From: Silene conica
Taxonomy: Eukaryota > Streptophyta > Magnoliopsida > Caryophyllales > Caryophyllaceae
DNA length: 64,000 nucleotides
NCBI GenBank assembly: GCA_029255685.2
Contig: CM055315.2
Location: 76,971,681-77,035,680 of the forward strand
Direction of reading: 5' to 3'
The translations under genes and the position numbers were made by a program. Under the pieces are notes generated by a model. The model searched no databases, was not told the origin of the DNA, and saw only the letters and a program-made list of their open reading frames with translations. Positions 1 through 10,342 of the stretch are shown here, piece after piece. Every line of letters begins with the position of its first letter. The stretch's first letter is position 1.

Positions 1-434
1 GGCTGCCATTTCTTCGTTACTTGCTCAAATAAAGCGTTCTTGGTGGCGTTGGAAAGCTAAGAGGATAATATTTCATCTCCAATTGGAATCACCTGATTAT
101 ATGTTGTAGAACTCGAGATATGGCTCCTCAAAGTAGACACTAGCAAATTAAAGCTCTTCCCTTGCTTGACAGACTTTTTTTGCTCCTATGCGCATCTCAA
201 AACAGTAGTAACAAGCTCCAAATCAACTCTTTTCCTAAATGCATGCATAAGGACATGTTTTAGGCTTGATTATGATCTTCTCCAGATCGTATATGCAATT
301 AGCACAAGACAAACCAAAGTAAACTATTCGGGGGATATTTGTAGCAAAATACTATGGAATAAGCATAGAAATGTGTGCTGTAAAGGCCTAAAAGGTCTAT
401 ATGAAATGCACACATCAAAAACATTATAGTATAT
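1..434. other. No gene recognised, left edge
   Basis: This is AT-rich sequence up to the CACTA insertion point. The longest open frame (166-429, plus) has no ATG at its start and no recognisable motif, so I do not call it. TAT at 432-434 is the left target duplication of the CACTA element. Confidence 0.5.
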
Positions 435-448
435 CACTACAAAAAAAT

Positions 449-838
449 ACTGCCATTGCGACGGATTTTTTGCGACGGACAGGAAATCCGTCGCAAATTT
501 AGTTTTGCGACGGATTTCGCGACGGATTTTTTGTTTGCGACGGAATTTGCGACGGACCTGAATTTCCCAGACCCGCGAAATGAAAGTCAAATGGCGGGAA
601 GGTTTGCGACGGAAAGTCCGTCGCAAATATTGACTTTTGCGACGGAAATTCCGTCGCAAACATATTGACCAGACTTGCCCAACAGTTGGTCAAGGTCAAA
701 TGTTGACCAGATTTGCGACGGAAATTCCGTCGCAGGAGTCAATATTTGCGACGGAAATTCCGTCGCAAATCTGGTCAAGATTTGACCTTGACCAGATTTG
801 CGACGGAAATTCCGTCGCAAAAGTCCGTCGCAAAGTTT
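449..838. repeat. CACTA 5' subterminal palindromes
   Basis: About ten copies or half-copies of TTTGCGACGG / CCGTCGCAAA in both orientations, often paired head to head around AAATT, with spacers such as TGGTCAAGGTCAA. Stray half-copies continue near 1210-1245 and 1360. The arrangement matches the TnpA-binding subterminal region of En/Spm elements. Confidence 0.85.
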
Positions 839-924
839 TTTTAATACAGACCCGCGGATCTCATTTTTCCCCCAAATCGATTTCACAATTAATAAAAAAA
901 AACCCTAAGGCGATTTATCGGCGA

Positions 925-1150
925 TTCGTCACCACACCACCCACCCAACCACCCTACCCTACCTCCCCCGCCGGAGCCGCCGGAGCCGCCGTCGCCGGAG
1001 CTCCCAACCGCCCCTCCTTCTTCCTCTCCTTCTCCTTCTCCTTCCTTCCTTTTCCTTCCTCCTCCGCCCCTCCTTCCTCCTCGCCGCCCCTCCTTCCTCC
1101 GGCCAGCCGCCCCTCCTTCCTCCTCCACCTGCCACCTCACCGCCACTTCT
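925..1150. other. Pyrimidine/proline-codon-rich CACTA leader
   Basis: A C/T-rich block with GCCGGAG repeats and CTCCTTC runs between the subterminal repeats and the foldback. Open frames across it are low-complexity (Pro/Ser on plus, Gly/Arg on minus) and look like composition artefacts. It is most likely the 5' untranslated leader of the element's transcript. Confidence 0.4.
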
Positions 1151-1527
1151 TTCTTTCTTATGTATGTATACTAATTTTATTAATATACCGTCTTAATTTT
1201 TTTTGTTTAATCCGTCGCAAAATTCCGTCGCAAATTCCGTACTATTGTTTTTTTATTGTTATTAGGAATAGTTAGTTTAGTTTAATTGTTATTTGATTAG
1301 TTTAGTTAGTATTGTTAGGTGGTTAGTAATATTAGGTTAGTAGCTAATTTCGTCCCAAATCCGTCGCATATTGTTGTTAAGATGTTTAGGAGGTTTGTTT
1401 TTTGATATAAAATTTGCATTGTTGTTGATCGTTAGTGTTGTTGATTTGTTTAGAATATTCTTGAATAGTACCCGTTCAATAATTACACATTAGGTGTAAT
1501 TGTTGAATAGTCCCCGTTTTGGGACTG

Positions 1528-1738
1528 TCTTTGAATCTTTCATGCCATTTAGGTAGTAAACATTCTTATATTTTCTTGATTGTAATGAAACAAAAATTGG
1601 GCAACACTTCCTTATTGTTCTCCAAATACATTCTATATAATGTATTTGGAGAACAATAGGGAAGTGCTGCCCAATTTTTGTCTCATTACAATTAAGAAAA
1701 TATAAGAGTGTTTACTAATGGTATGAAAGATTCAAAGA
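1528..1738. repeat. Long foldback (hairpin) inside CACTA leader
   Basis: The left arm begins near 1528 (TCTTTGAATCTTTCAT) and runs to about 1631. The right arm, about 1640-1738, is its reverse complement with some ten scattered mismatches and one small gap. The loop is about 8 bases (TCTATATA). A transcript would fold into a stem of roughly 100 bp. It lies upstream of the TnpD-type start codon. It could be a nested foldback MITE or a small-RNA precursor; rice CACTA elements are known to carry a microRNA hairpin (miR820). Confidence 0.8.
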
Positions 1739-1800
1739 TGGGTTTAGGCTGGAGAGATAAGGACCCCAGACCAATATATGTAAATTGTTCTTTTTTGCAG

Positions 1801-1859
1801 GTTGGTGTTGGTGTTGGTGTTGGTGTTGTTGTTGTTGTTGGTGTTGGTGTTGGTGTTGG

Positions 1860-1914
<55 letters not shown>

Positions 1915-1935
1915 AGTTGTTGTTGTTAGTTGTTG
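1801..1935 (+). repeat. (GTT)n / GGTGTT microsatellite
   Basis: A nearly uninterrupted trinucleotide run, GGTGTT units first and then GTT units, just after an intron-acceptor-like TTCTTTTTTGCAG. More TTGTTG tracts follow to about 2090. Open frames over it encode only Val/Gly and are not genes. Confidence 0.9.
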
Positions 1936-2109
1936 TTATATATGTAGTTGTTATTTAATTGTTGTTGTTAATTAATTGTTATTGTTGTTAATAAGTTGTT
2001 AACTAGTTTTTGTTGTTAGTTGTTGTTATATATATATATATGTAGTTTTTATTTAATTGTTGTTGTTAATTAGTTGTTGTTATTGTTTGTTAAAATATGT
2101 AGATTTACT

Positions 2110-3285
2110 ATGAAGAGATTAGAAAGAAAATGGATGTATGAAAGGTTGGATTCTAGGAAAAAAATAAGGCAGGATTTCGTAATTGGTGTTAATGAATTCA
2201 TTAACTATGTTAAGCAACAAGACGAATACGTTAGGAATAGAGAAATTAGGTGTCCATGTTCTAAGTGTAAGAATACAAAGTATTTAGTTGAGCAAGATGT
2301 ACGGAAACACCTTGGTTTGAGAGGGTTTTGTGATAACTACTACGATTGGGTGTGTCACGGAGAGAAATTCTCCGTTGAGGAAGAGGGAGGATCATCAATG
2401 CACTCCGACAATCCTTATAGAGATATGGTGGAAGATGCGTTACGCGATAGCATTGATCAAATTAGGGAAGATGCTCTAAACGCCGAGGTAGTCGATGAAT
2501 CTCCAAATCCTAATGTATTAGCTTTCTTCCAAATGCTAAAACATGCCGAACAACCTCTTTATGTAGGAAGTCGTATGACATTGCTACAGTCGGCTTCAAG
2601 GTTGATCACTTTAAAATGTGAATTCAACTTAGCTGAAAAATGTGTAGATGGTTTTGCGTCATATATCGGAGATATGATTCCTGAAAATAATCTTATGACG
2701 CGTAACTACTACGAAACCAAAAAAATTCTTAAAGCTCTTCAACTTCCCCATCAGAAGATAGATGCCTGCTCGGTAGGATGTATGCTTTTCTGGATGGACG
2801 ACGCTCACCTTGATAAGTGTAGAAAATGTGGTACGAATAGGTACAAATTAGAGAAAAATGCAAAGTACGACCCATTTGTGTTGGCATATCAAGTGGAACA
2901 AGTCTACTATAGTCCTTATCCAGGTATAAAAAGGGATCAAAGTCAATGGTCAGCGGTATTCAAAACCAAGGCTAGATCACATGTCGATGCCCCCGTTGAT
3001 GAATCTTTCTTTCAAGAAAATGTTACTAATGGTGAAACAATACTGTCACCAATTGAAGTAGAAGAAGAAGATGAAGATGAAATTGTGGAGGAACCAGAAT
3101 ACATTCAAATTGTGACAGTGAGGCAACATGAGGATGAGGACGAGGACGAGGACGAGGTTGAGTATGAGGATGAGTATGAGGATGAGTATGAGGATGAGAA
3201 TGAGGATGAAGATGAAGATATTATAGATTCTCTTTGTAAGGATGTAGGAATAAATTGTTCAAGTGGTGATGAAGATGATGATTAG
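2110..3285 (+). CDS. TnpD/TNP2-type CACTA transposase, internally deleted
   Basis: A 391-residue frame from the ATG at 2110, just after a possible splice acceptor TATGTAG. Residues ~6-80 resemble the transposase-associated domain of plant TNP2 proteins: WMY near the start, the cysteine motif RCPCSKCKN, then HLGLRGFC and WVCHGE. Residues up to ~260 match the TNP2 segment that precedes the catalytic domain (LPHQKIDAC, CRKCG). The frame then jumps, near 2850-2870, to a DUF4216-like C-terminal piece (DPFVLAYQVEQVYY) followed by a very acidic tail. The Transposase_21 catalytic core, normally between these parts, is absent. The product should not cut DNA but might still bind partners. Domain names are recognised by eye; the deletion is inferred from family layout. 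Confidence 0.8.
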   Translation: MKRLERKWMYERLDSRKKIRQDFVIGVNEFINYVKQQDEYVRNREIRCPCSKCKNTKYLVEQDVRKHLGLRGFCDNYYDWVCHGEKFSVEEEGGSSMHSDNPYRDMVEDALRDSIDQIREDALNAEVVDESPNPNVLAFFQMLKHAEQPLYVGSRMTLLQSASRLITLKCEFNLAEKCVDGFASYIGDMIPENNLMTRNYYETKKILKALQLPHQKIDACSVGCMLFWMDDAHLDKCRKCGTNRYKLEKNAKYDPFVLAYQVEQVYYSPYPGIKRDQSQWSAVFKTKARSHVDAPVDESFFQENVTNGETILSPIEVEEEDEDEIVEEPEYIQIVTVRQHEDEDEDEDEVEYEDEYEDEYEDENEDEDEDIIDSLCKDVGINCSSGDEDDD

Positions 3286-3446
3286 GACTACTATCTATTA
3301 GATTCGATAATCTTGTATTTGTTGAAATTATTGTAGATGCCGTATGGCTTAATGTCAATGAAATTATCTTATTAATCTTATTATTCAAGTTTTTAATTAC
3401 GTAAAGCATTTCTTTCTAATTGTTGCTATATTAGTTTGATAATAAT

Positions 3447-5058
3447 ATGCCGGGCGGAAGACGACGAGGTGGTGGTAGTCGTCAGCCTGAGGGAGGACGA
3501 TCGGGAGCTAATCATGATGAGGACGAGATTGTACCTGAGACTCAGCCGCCTACACATCGAATACACCTCGATCCGACTGATTACGAAGGCGCCAAGTGGT
3601 AAGTATCTTATTTGTTTACGGATAATTGATTATATATACGTATATATTGATTATAATATGATTACTTGTTGACTATTTTATTTTCACATTTAACTCTTTT
3701 TCAGGTTCAGTGACAAAGACGTTTCTACTCTTATAACACAGACCATTATTTGCAACTACAAGGAGTATGCGCCCAACTGGTCAGAAGCGTCGGATTACAT
3801 TAAGGAAGAGTGGTGGAATTGGTTTGAGGTATTTATTAACTGTTTACTACCTATTTCCGTTTTATTATTTATTACCTATTTATTGTTTCATATTTATTTA
3901 ACTATTTTTTTTCTTGAAACAGAAAAAAGTTACCTTTCACCCTCGTGATAGAGCAGCGGTTAGGTCGGCGTGGGAAGACATGATGAAAGACCGCCTTCGC
4001 AAAAGAATCCACTACGCTATGCAGAAACCAGCGGAGAAAAGGCCGCAGTGGATACCGGCGGATATTTTTGAAGAACTGAAGGGTAGAAAGGACAATCCAA
4101 AATTCCAAGAGAAATCCGACAAAAACAAGACCAACCGTATGTCGGGAAGTACCGAAAAGGGGAAGGCCTTAGGTACTCACATTATGGGTCGTAAAAACAC
4201 CCTACAGATGATGGATGAAATGGTAATTGTTTAGTTTTTACTTCACTTTTTCTTGTCTTCAATAATTTTCACCCTTTGATAATCTTGAATGTTTTTTTCA
4301 ACAACTGTGGTTGGATTTAAATTGCAGGCTGGAGAAGATGGGAGTGATGTACCATCGGCCTTGAAGTTGCTTGAGAAGACAAAAAAACATCCCAAGAAGG
4401 GTTGGCTATCAACGAAACCCAAAGCACTATTTGTAAGTTAACAGAAACTTTTCTTTATATTTTAGTAGTTTGGTTTACTAATTAATTAACGTATACTAAT
4501 AACATTTTATTTTTGTTTTGTAGGAAAAAGTTTTTTCAAGAAAGAACAAAATGATAAGTGAAGGGATCCCGGAGCAAGATATCGACGACAACGAGATCTA
4601 CTTCGAAGAAGTAGGCGGTTTCAACAAGAAAGGGTTGATACTCGGTATGGGAAATGCAGCCCCAGTCCTTTACGAGCGTCGTCGCCACTCAAGTGCTGGG
4701 ACCCAGTCACAATACACCCCAGGTTTGTATTTTATAGTTTATTAAAATTTAAAACTAACCAATTATTTAACCGTTTACTAAATGAATATAATATCATGTT
4801 TGACTATTCATTGCAGGTATCCTCGGCAAAGTTCTTCGAGAGAATGCTCAGCTAAGACAAAACGAGCTCGAGACATCCCAAAGGCTGAAGGCAATTGAAG
4901 AATACTTAAGTCAACAGGGGGCGCAGTTCACTACTCAGAGCTGCAACCCGGGAGGCTTTTCTCAGCCGAGACGCGACTTTGACGATGATGGCGGCGACAA
5001 TGCTAGGGCGGCCAGTCATTTCGCTACCCCACAGCCCACCGACACGACCGTTAGATAG
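3447..5058 (+). CDS. TnpA-type CACTA protein (plant transposase Ptta/En/Spm family), six exons
   Basis: I read the model join(3447-3598, 3705-3828, 3923-4222, 4328-4432, 4524-4722, 4817-5058). Every intron is GT...AG and the phases agree, giving 373 residues ending in TAG at 5056. The N-terminus is Gly/Arg-rich (MPGGRRRGGG). The middle carries the Transposase_24-type region: KEYAPNWSEA, KEEWWNWFE, VTFHPRDR, then a basic stretch. Later come VGGFNKKG and GMGNAAP, and a possible coiled coil (LRENAQLRQNELE) near the end. In En/Spm systems this protein binds the subterminal repeats and brings the ends together. It follows the TnpD-type gene in the usual order. No stop or frameshift is visible, so it may be functional even though TnpD is not. 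Confidence 0.85.
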
Positions 5059-5306
5059 ATTTCATTAGGTTGTTTAGTTGATGTACCGCGGACTATGTTT
5101 AGTTTTGAGTTGGATTATCATTTGTAAAACTTTCTTATTAGTTATGAAAAGAGATATTAAAAACCCTTGTCTCCGACAAGTTTTTGTTGCTGGGTCGTTT
5201 TTCTGAAATTGCAGGTTTACAGATCATGCAAAAGGGAAAAAATGAATCATTTCAATGGAAATGGGGAGCTGGAAAAAGGGCTGAAACCGGAAAATCACAC
5301 AGGTAT

Positions 5307-5745
5307 TTGCGACGGAAATGTCTCAATTTGCGACGGAAATTCCGTCGCAAACCTTGACCAGAAGTCAAGGTCAGTCAAGGTTTGCGACGGAAAATCCGTC
5401 GCAAATGGGCCTCTTTGCGACGGATTTTCCGTCGCAAACCTTGACTGACTATGACCAGAAGTCAAGGTCAATCAAGATTTGCGACGGAAAATCCGTCGCA
5501 AATGGTCCTCTTTGCGACGGATTTTCCGTCGCAAATCTTGATTGACCTTGACTTCTGGTCAAGGTCAATCCGTCGCAAAGAGTGGTCAATCCGTCGCAAA
5601 AAAGTTGCGACGGAAAAATCCGTCGCAAATTAACTTTTTGCGACAAAAATATGGGACAGACGCAGTCCGTCGCAAATCCGTCGCAAAAACATCATTTGCG
5701 ACGGATTTCACCCTTTTTGCGACGGAAAATTCCGTCGCAAACAGA
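5307..5745. repeat. CACTA 3' subterminal palindromes
   Basis: The same TTTGCGACGG / CCGTCGCAAA palindromes as at the 5' end, alternating with TTGACCAGAAGTCAAGGTCA spacers that are themselves inverted. They end 16 bp before the terminal TTTTGTAGTG. Confidence 0.85.
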
Positions 5746-6009
5746 GCATTGTTTTGTAGTGTATATTTTACGTGTATATGAAAGAGTTAATTTAATAAAT
5801 TTATATTTCATAGATTAGTGTCATGTTACAATAAAGTTTTGTCACGTCACAACTAATTTTTGTCACGTCACATTAGTTTGATATTTTTGTTTATTCTTTT
5901 AATAAGACTTTATAGATTATGTTTCAAATAATTAGTATTAAACCCATTATCTAATCCCTTTAATAGTAATCACTTAATTATCACCTTATTATTTTCTCAA
6001 ATAATTATC

Positions 6010-6390
6010 CTTAATTAAAAGGATTAATTGATAGAAATACTCCAAACTATGAGTGAACTGCTCAAAATACTCTAAACTTTATTTTAACTACTAATATAAC
6101 CAACTAATGCCCTCATTTGATTTGAATAGAATTTGTTGTTTTTTAAACTTATTGTAGCATGTTTTAATTGTGTGATTAGGTGAATAGATTTACAAAGAAG
6201 TAAAAAGGGAAATACGGTTAAAGAATGGTTAGAAATTTATTCACTTATTTAGCAGGTTAGGTCATATATTATAATAAAAATGAATGAGAGCATTAGTTGG
6301 ATATATTATTGGTAGTTAAAATAGAGTTTGGAGTATTTTGAGCATGACACCCATAGTTCAGAGTATTCTTATCAATTAATCTTAATTAAA
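6010..6390. mobile_element. Foldback MITE, ~105-bp terminal inverted repeats
   Basis: The left arm from about 6010 (GGATTAATTGATAGAAATACTC) and the right arm to about 6390 are reverse complements with about 10% mismatch, containing GCTCAAAATACTC and CCAACTAATGC in both arms. The centre of about 170 bp is AT-rich and non-coding. The ends are TTAATTAA-like, so the exact duplication is ambiguous. Superfamily is not assigned; Mutator-like is possible because of the long repeats. Confidence 0.7.
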
Positions 6391-8265
6391 ATTTGGATTT
6401 TTTTCCTAAAATGAGCGATTTTTACTAATTAATTAACGAAATATGTAACCTTTGAAATTTTTTGAAGCAAATGTGGACCCAAAAGACTTTGAAATTAGGG
6501 ATGTTTTAAACTTTGTATTTTGGGATTGTTTTGAACATTATATGAGACTGTTTAGGACGGAAATTAAGGGCGGTTTTGAGGTTATTTTTTTGGACGAAAA
6601 TAAAAGACACAAACAACATGAAATATAGAAGTATATGACTAAACAAGATTACTCTTATAAAGCCTAGGATATGAATTGAGCCAGAACACACAAAAAGCTC
6701 AAGACTCGGGAGGTCGTTCAAGATCACGAAGCATGAACTAATCTCCTTATGCACTTGACTAGATCAAGAAGCAAGTCAAGATACATGACCCCAAGCACGA
6801 AACAAATGGAGTTGTTCTAGCACTAAGTAAAGAACTAAACAAGGGTTTTTAGAAATCTCATAAAACTCATATTTTTAACTCAACAAATCTGATTTTTACA
6901 TTACACAACGACATCAGTCTTTTATAGACTTACAATGAGAATCTAGACCCTTGAATCTACTTTAATCTAAGGGCTCAAAATGACATGAACATAAACACAA
7001 ATAATATGCAAAAGTCTCCTAATAAGGACGTTCGAAAGGCTAGTTGTAAAGCTGGCTTGGGCAATCTGCAAAAGGTTTGACAAAAGCAATTGAAGTACTT
7101 TTGTTTGCTTTGCCAACTGTTGTCCTTCCATGGTAGCTGTTGTCCTTGGCATGAAGCAAGAGGATGGGATTCTTTTAATGCTCCTTTGAATTGTTTCTGA
7201 GCTTAGCTGCAATTAGTGGAGCAATGACAAATAATCATAAAGGCAGCCTTGATAATATTTAGCCAAAAGAGAAAATATTGCTTTATCCTTTTCTTTGGTT
7301 TTTTGTATTTACTTCCATTTGACTGGAATATGACTCAACTGTCCTAGAACTTGTGGCCCTCTCATCCTAGAACTTTAGGCTTCTTTTAGGATCATATGTG
7401 GGTCTTGGACGAGCCTCTTTGAGAGCCAAAGAACCCTGTATGACAGGTGCTACAAAACAGACTAGAAATTGTTGCATTCTCCATGTGAATTGCAGAAACT
7501 TTCAAGCAGGTGCAACTCTGGTTCTTAGGGAAGATAATGAGGAGTAAAGGGACTAAAATGAATCCAACTGAATTATATTTACTCTCCAAAAAGAATCACT
7601 CAATGTGATTAAGCCAATCTTGAGATAATCATATCTGAATGCTGACAGGTCAGATCAGACAGTTCAGCACCTTTTTTATTGCAATAACAGGAACTTTAAA
7701 GCACCATTTATCTTAGCTAAAATTTAATAAAAAATACCCACCATACATGGAATGAAAGCTAATAATGTTAGCTATCATCTACAAAAAGAATTACCCAAAA
7801 ATATCAAGCCAATTTTGCGTATTCCAGTCTGACCACTGACAGGTCAATTTCATAAACTGCATCGCATTCCTGCGTGACAGTCTTTGAAGGCGTATTGTGA
7901 CACATCTACTCATTCAAACCCGTTGATTCCAACTCCATAGGAAAGTAGACTCTCTCAAGATTTTATCAATATAAAGAACACAAATTTTTACTATCTAAAT
8001 CTTGAGATATGGCCATCTGAATTCAGACCAAAGATTCTGAATTTGCTGAAACATTTCAGATTGGTCTGTCTCACTTTGAAATTGCATTTCTCACAAAATA
8101 TAATGACTTTTGGTCCTATTTTGACTCTCATAGTTAGTTGGAATATTAAGCTTTCAAATGCATCAAGAATCAAAGGATTTGCATGAGTAAATCGTGAGAT
8201 ATGATGCTTGAAAAATTAGGCCAGATTTTGGATGCAAAAAAATCGTATGAAGGTTCTCCATTTTA
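6391..8265. other. No gene recognised; old repeat debris
   Basis: AT-rich sequence without a credible coding frame. 7600-8200 has recurring phrases (CTGACAGGTCA near 7645 and 7845; GATAT...ATCTGAATTCAGACC near 8010) that read like an old LTR or non-coding retroelement remnant, but I cannot fix its ends. Confidence 0.4.
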
Positions 8266-8417
8266 GTGCATTTATTATCGAAAATGGGTCCACGTAGGAT
8301 TGGAAAACCTGAAGCTGGGCTTGAAGTCAAGTCGTTGTGGCGGAGAGCGACTTGACTCCAAGTCGCTGAGGCGGAGAGCGACCAACTTCTTTTGTCTTTC
8401 TCTCTTTACTCGTGTTC

Positions 8418-8418
<1 letters not shown>

Positions 8419-8449
<31 letters not shown>

Positions 8450-8453
8450 AAAA
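8419..8453 (+). repeat. Poly-C/poly-A homopolymer junction
   Basis: A run of about 20 C is followed directly by about 14 A. It lies just upstream of a short open frame. Its length is likely unreliable in the assembly. Confidence 0.8.
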
Positions 8454-8532
8454 GCGACTCAAAACCCTAACTTTCGCCCCATTTCGACTTTTCTCCTAAA
8501 AACACCCCAAATCAGTCAATTAATTTGATTAA

Positions 8533-8646
8533 ATGGGTGACTACATGTCTAGTCATCTATCTCTCATCGAAGAAGCGAATAATGAGGTCAGATCATCTTC
8601 TCAACCTAGGAGGTCCAAGAGAGGTCGACAAACAAGAAGAAGATAG
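8533..8646 (+). CDS. 37-residue basic-tailed small ORF, unknown
   Basis: ATG at 8533 to TAG at 8644. The peptide starts MGDYMSSHLSLIEEANNE and ends in a strongly basic tail (RRSKRGRQTRRR) that resembles a nuclear localisation signal. An A/C-rich, leader-like stretch precedes it (AAACCCTAA at 8461-8471). It lies inside the palindrome-rich element, so it may be the stub of a transposon protein. Nothing else supports translation. Confidence 0.25.
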   Translation: MGDYMSSHLSLIEEANNEVRSSSQPRRSKRGRQTRRR

Positions 8647-9001
8647 TGTAGTAATTTGATTTAGAATTGCTTTGTATAATATTTAAACTTTTTTTTTATT
8701 TGGAACTGAATTGTATCAAATGTTAGGAGAACTGGTTTGTATCAAATGATTAAGATTTCCATGGATTTGTATAATATTTGGTTTGTTCAATTTAGTTTGG
8801 TTGTGTTTTTTCAATGTTTGGGATTGAAATGTTCGGGGTTCAAATGGAGAGAAATGTTTGACCGTGTTTGTATTTGGCTGTCATTGAAATGTTTGGCTAT
8901 GTTTGAAAGATGGAATGCAGGTTTTGTATGGGTGGTATGTGGCTGGAAAGACTGTAATGGGTCTGGAAGGCAAGTCGTTGTGGTGCAAAGCGACCAGAAC
9001 G

Positions 9002-9799
9002 TGTGGGAAAATATCTGTATATGTCCCAATACTTTATATGCAGGATTATAACGAAATTATAATATATGATTTACTGTCATAAACGAAATACAAGATACAA
9101 GGTTTAAGGGCTAAGAATTAACCTTTGATCCTAGCAATATGGCCTAAGAACAGATATCAAAGTAGATATCCTCCTAATCGTTGCACCCAAGATGCTCCAA
9201 GATATGCCTACGTCGTGCTACAACGAGAACAAAACAAATTTTGTATCTTGATGATAATCACGTGAGATAGGGAGAGAGAGCCGTGGGAATTGAATTCCGT
9301 GCGTGTGAGAGAGTTAATCTTTTTCTTGTGAGAATAATCTGTATTATGTCTCCTTATATAAACATAACAACCTAAGAATAAATAAAACCTTTTATATTTA
9401 ATTTATTTAATCCGTATTCAATAATAACATTATCCATATAAATTAAATATAACATTTTTTATTTAATTGCGAATTAACCTTTTAATTCGTCTCAGCTAAT
9501 ATTATTTAATCATTATTTAATAATCGTATCATCAAATCATCGACTAACCGTTTAGTCATTTTAGGCATCAATATGATTACATTTTCATCTAATCAGATCT
9601 CTCAGACTACATCCTTTAGGTGTGACTCTTAGGGACCAGTTGATCACCGCCATTTGTATGACAATAACGTCAAACTTCTAGCAAGCCAACCGTTATCGAT
9701 AAACGTTAATCAACTGATTAAAATACAAAGTATCCATGTGTTCCTTTAAGAGATTTACTCGCGTTGTCGCACTAACTGTGGAGGATACTAGCTCCAACA
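9002..9799 (-). mobile_element. Solo LTR, Copia-like, 798 bp
   Basis: Starts TGTGGGAAAATA and ends CTCCAACA, flanked by GAACG on both sides (8997-9001 and 9800-9804). Without it and one GAACG the surrounding sequence is continuous (GCGACCA-GAACG-CAAGCC). Read on the minus strand it begins TGTTGGAGCTAGTATCC and shares blocks with the solo LTR at 30575-31829 (CAACTGGTCCCT / CAGTTGATCCCT, AGTTTGACGTTATTGTCAT). A single LTR implies recombination removed the rest. Confidence 0.88.
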
Positions 9800-10144
9800 G
9801 AACGCAAGCCGCTCTCCCCCTGAGCGACTTGGCCTATGAGACCAAACCTAGGTTTGGATCCATAAATTTAGAATTTTGGTTTGGTCGCTCACTGGGCGAG
9901 CGACTTAAATACGAGCCTAGTTTCGGTAATGACGTGAACCTACTTTTTAGTAATAAATTTTAAAAGTTACCTATGTTGTTAATTAAATAGTGAAAATCGC
10001 CCATTTTGAAAAAAAATTCCCAAAATTTGTCTTAAATTTCTATAAACTCCCAGACCCATTACAAAATCACTACATCTCTTCACAAGTTAGCTATGATTAG
10101 AGAGAATCACTAATTCTTGGTATAATTAAAGTAGGGTGGGAAAA

Positions 10145-10287
10145 CCATGCCTAAATAGATTTCGAGACTGTCATTCTCGGGTGGCTTACCTGGTGTATGT
10201 GGTTTGCAGGCTATCACATATACCCGAGGGTTTACCCAGTGTGCACCGAAGGTAGCGGCTGCGGGTTCCCTTGTCACCAAAAAAAAA
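10145..10287 (+). mobile_element. SINE-like retroposon with target duplication
   Basis: A 143-bp GC-richer block ending in a short A run (10279-10287). It is flanked by GTAGGGTGGGAAAA (10131-10144) and GTAAGGTGTGAAAA (10288-10301), a 14-bp duplication with two mismatches. A sequence like a pol III A box (TGGCTTACCTGG) lies at 10182-10193. A B box is weak, so the tRNA origin is uncertain. Confidence 0.65.
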
Positions 10288-10342
10288 GTAAGGTGTGAAA
10301 AAGTAATTCTGTTAAAGTAATTGATAACAGTTACGTCCACTA

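Larger units (their letters stand above)
435..5761 (+). mobile_element. CACTA (En/Spm) transposon, complete, probably non-autonomous
   Basis: A 5,327-bp DNA transposon. The left end reads CACTACAAAAAAA (435-447) and the right end is its reverse complement, TTTTGTAGTG (to 5761). The flanking triplets are TAT (432-434) and TAT (5762-5764), the 3-bp duplication expected of CACTA elements. Both ends carry many copies of a palindrome built on TTTGCGACGG / CCGTCGCAAA, the kind of subterminal repeat that TnpA-type proteins bind. Inside are a TnpD-type gene lacking its catalytic part and a six-exon TnpA-type gene. It probably needs a TnpD supplied in trans. Confidence 0.93.
8266..9960. mobile_element. 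Palindrome-rich non-autonomous element (tentative), interrupted by a solo LTR
   Basis: Left flank TTTATTATCGAAAATGGGTCCACGTAG (near 8270-8297) resembles the reverse complement of the right flank near 9925-9960 (GACGTGAACCTACTTTTTAGTAATAAAT). Just inside lie short palindromes with GTCGCT...AGCGAC arms: 8331-8351, 8362-8382, 8973-8993, 9809-9828 and 9883-9903. The last part is separated by the solo LTR at 9002-9799. The layout (weak terminal repeats, internal palindromes, one short frame) resembles a Mutator- or CACTA-like derivative. Ends are approximate. Confidence 0.45.

Noticed and set aside
166..429. Open frame of 87 codons at the left edge
   Set aside because: It lacks an ATG at its start, has no motif and lies in AT-rich intergenic sequence.
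449..838. CRISPR-like appearance of repeated palindromes
   Set aside because: Plant DNA; irregular spacing and both orientations, explained by CACTA subterminal repeats.
1708..1929. Val/Gly-rich frame over the GTT microsatellite
   Set aside because: Translation of a simple repeat, not a gene.
8419..8453. Poly-C/poly-A run as a functional element
   Set aside because: Homopolymer of uncertain length; may be a sequencing or assembly effect. The C run near 27180 was treated the same way.
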